From: Planctomycetaceae bacterium
GTDB taxonomy: Bacteria; Planctomycetota; Planctomycetia; Pirellulales; Lacipirellulaceae
Reading direction: 5' to 3'
DNA: 42,124 bases
Assembly: GCA_003233055.1 (NCBI GenBank)
Contig: QIKP01000030.1
Span: 1 to 42,124 of the forward strand
Shown: positions 35,286 to 42,124 of the stretch, piece by piece
How the letters are laid out: every line of letters begins with the position of its first letter
How positions within the stretch are numbered: position 1 is the first letter of the stretch
Translations under genes and position numbers: made by a program
Notes under the pieces: model-generated
The model's database searches: none
Told to the model about the DNA's origin: nothing
Seen by the model: only the letters and a program-made list of their open reading frames with translations

Positions 35286-35914
35286 CTACGTCTTCTCCAG
35301 GAACATCTTTTGCCAAGCCTCGGAAAGGCTTTCTAATTCTGCCGCTTGTCGGTAACGCTCGGCATCGGCTCGGGCGAAGAACATGAGTTGGTACAGGTCG
35401 GCGATCGTCACCCGGTCGCCGGTCGTCTGCTCTAGCCGAAACGTATCCTCCGTTTCTACGATACCTTCTTCGAGAACCCGCAGATAGAAGCCGGTCCGGG
35501 CCGCCTTGTGAAACTGCTTCACAAAAGTAGGAATCTTCATTTTCATTGCGAGCTTCAAGCAAGGGGTTCGGGGCTGCGTGACTTGCACGCGCGCGCTCCC
35601 GATGCGAAAGGTGTCGCCCACGCCGACCTGATCGTCGGTCATCCCCTCGACGGAAAAGTTTTCTCCAAATTGACCCGCCAGCAGCTCTCGCCCGGCAAGT
35701 TCCGTGCGCCACCAAGCGTAGTTTTCTTCGGAGTAAACATAGACCGCCTTGTCGGGCCCGCCATGAACCGACTTGTCGGCTTGGTCGTCCCCCTCCAGCC
35801 CGAGTGTCGTCAATCGGACGGGCCCCGTGACGGGATGCTTGGAAATAGCCGTCGAGAGGGTCTGCCCGCCGCGCTGCATCAGCTGGGGCCGACCGACGTT
35901 GATCGAGAGAAGTT

Positions 35915-35918
<4 letters not shown>
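35286..35918 (-). CDS. MOSC domain protein, YiiM-like
   Basis: 210 residues with the layout of YiiM: MKLLSINVGRPQ, GLEGDDQADKSVHGGPDKAV, YSEENYAWWRTEL, the MOSC motif FGENFSVEGMTDDQVGVGDT, and the conserved cysteine C120 in PRTPCLKL. YiiM acts in molybdenum-dependent detoxification of N-hydroxylated bases in E. coli. The gene overlaps the preceding trpG/pabA-type gene by ATGA and is followed by moeA, which supports a role in molybdenum cofactor use. Confidence 0.92.
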
Positions 35919-36502
<584 letters not shown>

Positions 36503-36709
36503 GGGAAAGGATCGAGGGACAAAGGTTCGAGAGTCGAGAGGCCGGAAGACTTTTCATTCTATCTCTGCAGAGGAACCAAGGCCAGCGGAGTCGCTGACAG
36601 GGCAGGCATGGGGCTCGCTTGCGTCTTTGCGTGGCGATTGGTCCAATGCCAGAGAGCAAGCCGGAGAGCAATCGCTCGCTTCACCCAGCCCTTTCACGGC
36701 CCCGATTCG

Positions 36710-37930
36710 ATGCCCCGCAAGACTGCAAAAAAATCTCCCCAACGCCGCTCCGCCAAGTCGTCCCGCCAGACGCCGCTCGAGCTCGTGACCGAGTTGATGG
36801 CCATCCCAGGCACCAGTGGCCAAGAGGGAGCCATCATGGAGCGGGTTTGCGCCGGGCTGCTCGCTGCGGGGGCGGACCCCAAGAAGTTGCGATTCGACAC
36901 GGCGCACAAAAAAACATCCCTCGCCGGACAGGTTGGCAACCTGTCGCTCAAGCTCCCGGGTACCGTCCGAGGGCCCCGGCGATTGCTCACGGCACATACC
37001 GACACCGTGCCCGTTTGTCTCGGCAGTCAACCGGTCCGTCGGGGCAAGGTGATCGAGTCGGCCGACCCTCGCACGGGACTTGGTGCCGACGACCGGTCGG
37101 GAACGGCGCTGCTACTCGCCACCGCCGAACGACTGTTGCGCGAATCGCCGCCCCACTACCCGGTCACGTTCCTGTGGCTCGTGCAAGAAGAGGTCGGCCT
37201 CCAAGGCGTTCGGCACGCGAGCCTGGGTCCTCTCGGTAGTCCGAAACTAGTGTTCAACTTCGATGGCGGCTCGCCGACGCGGCTTGGCATCGGCGCGACG
37301 GGTGGTTACCGACTCGACATCGACGTGCATGGCCTTGCCAGTCATGCGGGCGTCGCACCGGATCAGGGCGTCAGCGCCATTGCCATTGCGTCGCTCGCCA
37401 TCGCCGACCTTTTCGACAACGGTTGGCATGGATTGGTTGTCAAAGGGAAACAGCGAGGCACCAGCAACGTTGGCGTGATCGAAGGAGGGGCGGCGACCAA
37501 CGTGGTGACCGATCGCGTCGAGCTCCGCGCCGAAGCCCGCAGCCACAACCCGAAGTTTCGCGAGCGAATCGTTCGTGAAATCAAAAAATCGTTTGAGCGC
37601 GCTGCCGGAAAGGTCCGCAGTGCTAGTGGCAAGCGGGGAAGTGTCGAGTTTCGCGGCGATCTCGACTACGAATCGTTTCTCTTGCCGAAGGGCGACCCGT
37701 CGGTCCAAGCGGCCGCCAAGGCGATCGAAAACGAAGGGCTCGTGGCAGAACTCGAAGTCTTCAACGGCGGTCTTGATGCCAACTGGCTCACCTCGCGCGG
37801 TTTGCCTGCAGTAACAATCGGCTGTGGGCAGCACGATATCCACACCGTGAGCGAGACCCTCGACATCGCGGAGTTTGAGCTGGCGTGCCGACTGGCGGAG
37901 CGGCTCATCACACCAGGCGAGGCGGAGTGA
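36710..37930 (+). CDS. M20 family metallopeptidase
   Basis: 406 residues from the ATG at 36710 (MPRKTAKKSPQRRSAKSS, a basic N-terminus). Di-metal site residues are visible in order: H96 and D98 in LLTAHTDTVP, D127 in RTGLGADDRSG, E160/E161 in WLVQEEVGLQG, the aspartate in FNFDGGSP and the final histidine in GCGQHDIHTVSE. The dimerisation domain lies between (SHAGVAPDQGVSAIAIASLA to SFERAAGK). It looks like a peptidase T- or M20D-like dipeptidase or tripeptidase, cytosolic. It forms an operon with the BFD-like protein four bases downstream. The frame upstream of 36710 has no family similarity. Confidence 0.92.
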   Translation: MPRKTAKKSPQRRSAKSSRQTPLELVTELMAIPGTSGQEGAIMERVCAGLLAAGADPKKLRFDTAHKKTSLAGQVGNLSLKLPGTVRGPRRLLTAHTDTVPVCLGSQPVRRGKVIESADPRTGLGADDRSGTALLLATAERLLRESPPHYPVTFLWLVQEEVGLQGVRHASLGPLGSPKLVFNFDGGSPTRLGIGATGGYRLDIDVHGLASHAGVAPDQGVSAIAIASLAIADLFDNGWHGLVVKGKQRGTSNVGVIEGGAATNVVTDRVELRAEARSHNPKFRERIVREIKKSFERAAGKVRSASGKRGSVEFRGDLDYESFLLPKGDPSVQAAAKAIENEGLVAELEVFNGGLDANWLTSRGLPAVTIGCGQHDIHTVSETLDIAEFELACRLAERLITPGEAE

Positions 37931-37934
37931 TTCG

Positions 37935-38240
37935 ATGCAACTTGACGACGAACTTTGCCTCTGTTTTCACGTCACCAAGCGCAAGGTAGAAAACTACTTG
38001 CGCATCGAGAAGCCCCGGGCTGCGTCGCAACTTTCAGACTGCCACGGCGCGGGGACCGGATGTGGCTGGTGCCGGAAATCGCTGGAGAAACTCTTTGCCG
38101 CCAGTCAGGGGGGGCCTACCGATACCAACGCGAGCCTGCCGACGGCGGAAGAATACGCGAGGCAGCGCGCCGCTTACGTCGAAGCAGGCGGCGGAACACC
38201 CCCGCCCGGGGCGACACCAGCCTCGACCAACCAAGGCTAG
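37935..38240 (+). CDS. BFD-type [2Fe-2S]-binding protein
   Basis: 101 residues. The N-terminal 55 match the bacterioferritin-associated ferredoxin/NirB-type [2Fe-2S] domain: the pair C8-x-C10 in ELCLCFHVTKRKVENYL and the pair C43-x2-C46 in GAGTGCGWCRKSLEKL. The C-terminal half is a low-complexity tail rich in alanine, glycine, proline and threonine. It probably carries electrons in the cytosol, for example to a bacterioferritin, which is inference. It starts four bases after the M20 peptidase stop. Confidence 0.88.
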   Translation: MQLDDELCLCFHVTKRKVENYLRIEKPRAASQLSDCHGAGTGCGWCRKSLEKLFAASQGGPTDTNASLPTAEEYARQRAAYVEAGGGTPPPGATPASTNQG

Positions 38241-38262
38241 CCCCGACCAAGCTTGGTCGAGG
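38241..38262. repeat. Palindromic repeat, family 2, copy C (imperfect)
   Basis: CCCCGACCAAGCTTGGTCGAGG, one arm base differing from a perfect palindrome. It directly follows the stop codon of the BFD-type gene and could act as a transcription end for it. The preceding CCTCGACCAACCAAGG (38221 on, inside the gene end) looks like a partial second copy. Confidence 0.75.
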
Positions 38263-38311
38263 TTCGGCGAATCAGCGTCGAGTGAAAAAAACGTCAGGCT
38301 GGAAGCCCAAC

Positions 38312-39424
38312 CTACAAGCCATGAACGGCTACGGTTTTTCGGAGCCAGCGGCTCGCACGGAGGAGCTGTGGCCGCCATGCGGTGGCTGGGGTGTAGGTCA
38401 GTCGGCAGCTTGCTTCGGATCGCGTGCGGACTTGCTGCTTAAACTTTTGGTCCCCCATGCCGAGTTCCATGCATCGGTCGCCTCGCTCAAATCCATCACG
38501 AATCTGGTAGCTCAAGAGTGCCTTTCCAAGACCTTTGGCCGAAATCGATGCGTCGTACCCCATCCGGAGCCCAAAAATGTGGCCCTGGTAATGGTAGTTG
38601 TAGCCAAACGCGACCGCCTCGCCATCAAGCTTTAGCAGCGCCATGTCGACCATGCCAAGTTTGGAGGCGACCGCGTGAGCATCTCGGCAGAAGTCGCGTA
38701 CTCGCGAGTGGCAAAGGGTGTTTCCCGTGGTCGACTTCGCTTGCCAACTCGCCTGGGAGACTTTTTCACACAGGTCATAGAGATCCCACCGGCAGTCGCC
38801 ATCGCCCTGGCGAAGTGGCTCGGGACGATGCCGCACAAACTCCACCTTTCCCAACCTTTCGATTTGTCGCAGATTGCGCCGCAGCTCGTAGCGGACTTTT
38901 GCTTCTCGGCCGGCTAGATAGTCGCCCCAGGTCCCCTCCATCTCGACATGCGAGGTCGATTGGTAAGGCGTGACGCGCGGTGAAAGATTGGCGAACTGCA
39001 TCGCCCGCTGCGTTCGGCCATTGTCGGTCGTATTGCCTGCCACCCACGGAAGGTCGATTTCTTCCCAGTCGTGAGGAGTGCGGGCGATATGCTTCATCGC
39101 TGCCATCAGCGTGGCGGCTTGGTTCTTTCCTAGAGGGCCATAGAACATGCCCCAGTCTTCCAGCGGGTAGCTCAGCACTCGCACGCTTCCGATCGCGTGG
39201 TTCCGCCGTCGGACGCAAAGCGGCACGATGCCGATCGGCTTGCCTGCCGCTCGGACAATCAATACCCGCAATCGCTGCCCTTCACCGAAATGCTTCCAGT
39301 AGACCTGGAGCCAATCGTAAGTTTGAAAGAACGATGCGTGGGGCGTCTCCGGCAGCAGCGAATCCCAGAGCAGACGGTAGTCGCCGAGGGTCTCGATGTC
39401 GTTGATTTCGAGGACGTCAGACAT
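38312..39424 (-). CDS. GNAT/BioF2-like acetyltransferase
   Basis: 370 residues, a double GNAT fold of the BioF2-like or CelD/BcsL-like type. Segments: YRLLWDSLLPETPHASFFQT, GKPIGIVPLCVRRRNHAIGS, YLAGREAKVRYELRRNLRQI, then the second half with VDMALLKLDGEAVAFGYNYH, GYDASISAKGLGKALLSYQI and RCMELGMGDQKFKQQV. Such enzymes transfer acyl groups to polysaccharide or peptidoglycan precursors; the substrate here is unknown. The ATG at 39424 (MSDVLEINDIETLGDYR) fits the family; the longer frame is proline- and alanine-rich. It is divergent from the PncC fusion gene. Confidence 0.85.
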   Translation of the reverse strand: MSDVLEINDIETLGDYRLLWDSLLPETPHASFFQTYDWLQVYWKHFGEGQRLRVLIVRAAGKPIGIVPLCVRRRNHAIGSVRVLSYPLEDWGMFYGPLGKNQAATLMAAMKHIARTPHDWEEIDLPWVAGNTTDNGRTQRAMQFANLSPRVTPYQSTSHVEMEGTWGDYLAGREAKVRYELRRNLRQIERLGKVEFVRHRPEPLRQGDGDCRWDLYDLCEKVSQASWQAKSTTGNTLCHSRVRDFCRDAHAVASKLGMVDMALLKLDGEAVAFGYNYHYQGHIFGLRMGYDASISAKGLGKALLSYQIRDGFERGDRCMELGMGDQKFKQQVRTRSEASCRLTYTPATAWRPQLLRASRWLRKTVAVHGL

Positions 39425-39458
39425 AGGGGACGGTGGAGGGGTGAGGGGCCTTGGCGGT

Positions 39459-39472
39459 GCCGCTTCAGCGGC
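39459..39472. repeat. Palindromic repeat, family 3
   Basis: GCCGCT-TC-AGCGGC. Similar units occur at 32712-32727 (TGCCGCT-CC-AGCGGCA) and 32931-32948 (GGCCCGCT-GA-AGCGGGCC). It lies in the divergent gap between the acetyltransferase and PncC fusion genes, which otherwise shows only a duplicated GAAACGGAGGAG string. Confidence 0.55.
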
Positions 39473-39693
39473 GGCGTCCGCGTCGGTTGAAACGGAGGAG
39501 TGAAACGGAGGAGGTTTGCAAGAGAGAGACCCAGCAAGCTCCATGCCGAGGTCGGAGTGGGAGGCAAAACCGAGCGGCCCCCCCTCTCTTTCGCTACAAT
39601 AGAGCCAGCACCGTTCGGCAACGGCCCTCGCTCCTGTTGCCCTTTCCCACCGCATGTCGCTAATTCACCACGCCGCCACCCTGGGCGACTTCC

Positions 39694-40836
39694 ATGAACT
39701 CCTCCTTACGAAACCAAATCGAAGCGATCCATGCTTCGCCGGTGCAGATCGTCGTTGCCCTGACCGGCGGCGGCGCGACGGCGATTGGTGAATTGCTCGC
39801 GGTACCGGGGGCATCGCGAACGGTTTTGGAAGCAGTCGTCCCCTACTGCGACGTGGCGCTAGCCGACTGGATCGGAGGCCAATCGGAGCAGGCGTGCAGT
39901 GAATCGACCGCTCGTGCCATGGCGATGGCGGCCTACGGGCGGGCAAGAACGCTCGTCGCGACCGATGACGGGAATACCATGGCCGGCATCGGCGCAACCG
40001 CAGCGCTCGCCACCGATCGGCCGAAGCAAGGGCCGCACCGAGTGCATGTCGCATGGCAAACCGCCAGCGCAACGTCGTCGCTATCGCTAGAACTTGAAAA
40101 AGGCGCACGCGATCGGGCTGCCGAAGAGGGGATGGCGTGCCAACTCGTCTTATGGGCCGTCGCCGAGGCGTCTGGCGTGACGACGCCCCGAGAGCCAACC
40201 ATGGGGTTGCCGCTCCGCTCGGGTGAGCAGATTGTCCACCGGCATGTCGAGGCGCCTCCTGAATGGCAAGCCCTGCTCGCTGGCGACCGCGACATGGTTC
40301 TCTCCGAGGGCATCGCTGCGGGAGACCCGCTGGCCCTGTTCCCCGGCGCGTTCCGTCCGCTCCACCAGGGCCACTTAGCGATGGCCCAGGTCGCCGAACG
40401 AATGCTTGGCGGACGCGTTCTTTTTGAACTCTCGATCGCCAACGTCGACAAGCGGCCGCTCGACTTTGTGGAAATCGACCAGCGGGTGCGGCAGTTCGGG
40501 GACCGACCCGTTCTGCTGACACGCGCGCCGACATTCGTCGAGAAAGCAAGGCTTCGGCCTGGCGTTACGTTCGTTGTCGGAGCCGACACGATCACGCGCA
40601 TAGGCGACATGAAATACTACGCCGAGGACGCCCGCCAGCGCGACGCGGCGATCGACGAACTGGCCCAGCTTGGTTGCCGGTTCCTCGTCTTCGGTCGCAC
40701 CGAGGGCAGCAATTTCCGTTCGCTCCGCGCTCTGGATCTACCCGCCTCGCTCGCCTCGCTCTGCGAAGAAGTCCCGGAGCCAGAGTTCCGCAACGACATC
40801 TCAAGCACCAAGCTTCGTGGAGAAGCTGGTCGATAG
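39694..40836 (+). CDS. Fusion of a CinA-C/PncC-like amidohydrolase with a nucleotidyltransferase (NadD-like)
   Basis: 380 residues. The first 165 resemble the CinA C-terminal/PncC domain: VVALTGGGATAIGELLAVPG, SRTVLEAVVPY, YGRARTLVATDDGNTMAGIG and GPHRVHVAWQT. PncC turns nicotinamide mononucleotide into nicotinate mononucleotide. Residues about 205-376 are an HxGH-type nucleotidyltransferase: ALFPGAFRPLHQGHLAMAQV (GAFRPLHQGH at 218-227), FVVGADTITRIGDMKYYAED and the closing ISSTKLR (369-375), which matches the adenylyltransferase signature. The pair would perform two successive steps of pyridine nucleotide salvage; this is inference. The start ATG has no clear ribosome binding site. The gene is followed after three bases by a 23-bp inverted repeat. 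Confidence 0.82.
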   Translation: MNSSLRNQIEAIHASPVQIVVALTGGGATAIGELLAVPGASRTVLEAVVPYCDVALADWIGGQSEQACSESTARAMAMAAYGRARTLVATDDGNTMAGIGATAALATDRPKQGPHRVHVAWQTASATSSLSLELEKGARDRAAEEGMACQLVLWAVAEASGVTTPREPTMGLPLRSGEQIVHRHVEAPPEWQALLAGDRDMVLSEGIAAGDPLALFPGAFRPLHQGHLAMAQVAERMLGGRVLFELSIANVDKRPLDFVEIDQRVRQFGDRPVLLTRAPTFVEKARLRPGVTFVVGADTITRIGDMKYYAEDARQRDAAIDELAQLGCRFLVFGRTEGSNFRSLRALDLPASLASLCEEVPEPEFRNDISSTKLRGEAGR

Positions 40837-40838
40837 GC

Positions 40839-40895
40839 GTTGATTTTCTTTGCCGTTCACGCTCTTTCGACTCGTGAACGGCAAAGAAAATCAAC
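40839..40895. terminator. 23-bp perfect inverted repeat, possible bidirectional terminator
   Basis: Arms 40839-40861 (GTTGATTTTCTTTGCCGTTC and three more bases) and 40873-40895, with an 11-base loop. The stem begins three bases after the stop of the PncC fusion gene. T-runs lie inside the arms instead of after them. The right arm overlaps the end of the cytochrome fragment. An inverted duplication or an element end would look the same. Confidence 0.55.
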
Positions 40896-41213
40896 AACGC
40901 ACTCTGGATTTTCCGCCCGCGGCGCGAGGCTTCTCGCTACCTGGCGATAGGTCGTGTACCCGCCGCTAAGGTTTCGCACGTCGTGAATCCCAATGAATTC
41001 CTCCGAGTTCGTAGTCGCCATCGGTGGCAAGGGTGCGAAGCCCATCGACCGATCGTGATCCGACCCATGCCAAGATTTCATTTGGTTTTCATGACACTGA
41101 GCACAGCTTTGACGCCCGACATCGTTGCGAGCAACCTCTTGTGGAAACGCCCAATGCCAATCTGCCGCACCCCCCCGGCGGCCAGCAAAAACAGTAGTAG
41201 ACCCAAACCCCAA
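40857..41213 (-). pseudogene. Fragment of a c-type cytochrome
   Basis: The frame contains one heme c motif (SCAQCHENQMKSWHGSDHDR), in the pattern of planctomycete multidomain cytochromes that begin VGR..CAQCH..HDR. It has no signal peptide; a hydrophobic stretch (GLGLLLFLLAAGG) exists just upstream only in another frame. The reading stops inside the 23-bp inverted repeat without any further known domain. It is therefore probably a remnant truncated at both ends. A very small functional protein cannot be ruled out. Confidence 0.55.
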
Positions 41214-41237
41214 GAAAAAGGGGCCGAGGAAAAAAGG

Positions 41238-42124
41238 TTAGCTCAACCGTCTCCTCCGCATGAACACTCCCACGGATGCCATCACTCCGAGCAGCAGCGT
41301 ACTTGGCTCGGGGACGGCGACCAGGTTCGAGACGAAGATGCCCGAAGTGCCGTCGGTGAAAGAAGCACTGAACACCAGCTGCCCCAGATCGTTGAACCCG
41401 CTGGGGCGGCCATCTTCGTTGCCGGTGGAGGTTACGACAAAGCTAAGCTGACTGATCGTGCGCAAATCGATGCCGACGCCGTCGTCGACATCGAGCAGAT
41501 CGCCTGTGCGGGCAATGAGCGTCAGGACGCCCAGTAAATCCTCGGCGAAGAGGCCCTGGTCATTGCTGAAATCGACCCCCGTGCCGGTGAGGCCTGCAAG
41601 AAACGCCGTCTGGCCCGCGCCGTTGAGCACGGGAGAGTTGAAAAAGTTAAAGTTGACGCCAGCGTCGGTGCCGGGAGCGGCGTCGCCCTCGCGAGCGACG
41701 AGTGCCAGCCCGCTGCCCCCGCCCTCGGAGAAGATGCCACTGTCATTGCTGGCATCGACCCCCGTGCCGGTGAGGCCTGCAAGAAACGCCGTCTGGCCCG
41801 CGCCGTTGAGCACGGGAGCATTGAAGAAGTCAAAGTTGACGCCAGCGTCCGTGCCGGGAGCGGCGTTGCCCTCGCGAGCGACGAGTGCCAGCCCGCCGCC
41901 CCCGCCCTCGGAGAAGATGCCACTGTTATTGCTGCCATCGACCCCCGTGCCGGTGAGGCCTGCATTAAACGCCGTCTGGCCCGCGCCGTTGAGCACGGGA
42001 GAGTTGAAAAAGTTAAAGTTGACGCCAGCGTCGGTGCCGGGAGCGGCGTTGCCCTCGCGAGCGACGAGTGCCAGCCCGCTGCCCCCGCCCTCGGAGAAGA
42101 TGCCCAGGTTATTGCTGTCATCGA
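41238..42124 (-). CDS. PEP-CTERM surface protein with tandem NxxGxxAF repeats, 5' end outside the window
   Basis: The frame is open to the window edge; 295 residues are visible. At the C-terminus VPEPSTLLLGVMASVGVFMR and RRRLS form a PEP-CTERM sorting signal: the PEP motif, a hydrophobic helix and an arginine cluster, recognised by exosortase for surface anchoring. Before it are repeats of 61 residues containing GIFSEGGGSGLALVAREG, APGTDAGVNFNFFNSPVLNG and AGQTAFLAGLTGTG, close to each other at the DNA level. The family name choice-of-anchor tandem repeat NxxGxxAF fits. It is likely an exported surface or matrix protein. I cannot see its start. Confidence 0.9.
   Translation of the reverse strand, partial: DDSNNLGIFSEGGGSGLALVAREGNAAPGTDAGVNFNFFNSPVLNGAGQTAFNAGLTGTGVDGSNNSGIFSEGGGGGLALVAREGNAAPGTDAGVNFDFFNAPVLNGAGQTAFLAGLTGTGVDASNDSGIFSEGGGSGLALVAREGDAAPGTDAGVNFNFFNSPVLNGAGQTAFLAGLTGTGVDFSNDQGLFAEDLLGVLTLIARTGDLLDVDDGVGIDLRTISQLSFVVTSTGNEDGRPSGFNDLGQLVFSASFTDGTSGIFVSNLVAVPEPSTLLLGVMASVGVFMRRRRLS
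41561..42124. repeat. 183-bp tandem repeat inside the PEP-CTERM gene
   Basis: At least three copies with a period of 183 bases, for example CATTGCTG at 41561 and 41744 and TATTGCTG at 41927. Differences between copies are few, so the copies have recently duplicated or been converted. The array continues past the window. Confidence 0.9.

Overview
The window reads as a chromosomal segment of a planctomycete, probably order Pirellulales (inference). The supporting evidence is a sigma-70 factor with extra N-terminal helix-turn-helix domains, secreted hypothetical proteins of a planctomycete type, a PEP-CTERM protein with NxxGxxAF-type tandem repeats, DUF3179 and DUF2237 proteins, and intergenic DNA rich in short palindromes. 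Almost all genes are intact. The clear exceptions are two CRISPR effector genes and one cytochrome fragment.

Region 1 (1-11.3 kb). After a DUF3179 protein comes a complete type I-G (formerly I-U) CRISPR-Cas locus on the minus strand: cas3, csb3 (cas8), csb1 (cas7), csb2 (cas5/6), then cas2, a cas4-cas1 fusion, a leader and a six-repeat array. The interference half is damaged. cas3 has an in-frame amber codon and a one-base frameshift in an A-run that cuts off its HD nuclease. csb2 has a one-base frameshift after about 40 codons. csb1, csb3, cas2, cas4-cas1 and all six repeats look intact. The adaptation half has its own consensus-like promoter, and its -35 region shares an 11-base box with the cas3 promoter. 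The -10 of the cas3 promoter lies inside a palindromic operator-like site. The locus is bracketed by two oppositely oriented copies of a small palindromic repeat.

Region 2 (11.3-24.6 kb). The sigma factor is followed by a secreted protein, a DUF2237 protein, methionyl-tRNA synthetase, a secreted thioredoxin-serine protease fusion, a membrane-anchored protein with a degenerate GGDEF-like domain, hisI-ridA, a small GT2-like protein, an XRE-type regulator and a TfoX C-terminal-domain protein. The start codon of the last one sits directly behind an intrinsic-terminator-like hairpin.

Region 3 (24.6-34 kb) is housekeeping: a DEAD-box RNA helicase, an Rrf2 regulator with three cysteines, rpmA-obg, a secreted hypothetical protein, an EF-hand protein, a CPA1 Na+/H+ antiporter with a cytosolic regulatory tail, and a small membrane protein. 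Between them lie palindromes, short tandem repeats and a roughly 240-base inverted-repeat element.

Region 4 (34-42 kb) has a tightly packed trpG/pabA-MOSC-moeA operon, an M20 peptidase with a BFD-type [2Fe-2S] protein, a GNAT/BioF2-like acyltransferase, a PncC-like/adenylyltransferase fusion probably acting in pyridine nucleotide salvage, a 23-bp perfect inverted repeat, a broken cytochrome c fragment, and the 3' part of a PEP-CTERM surface protein built from 183-bp tandem repeats that runs off the window.
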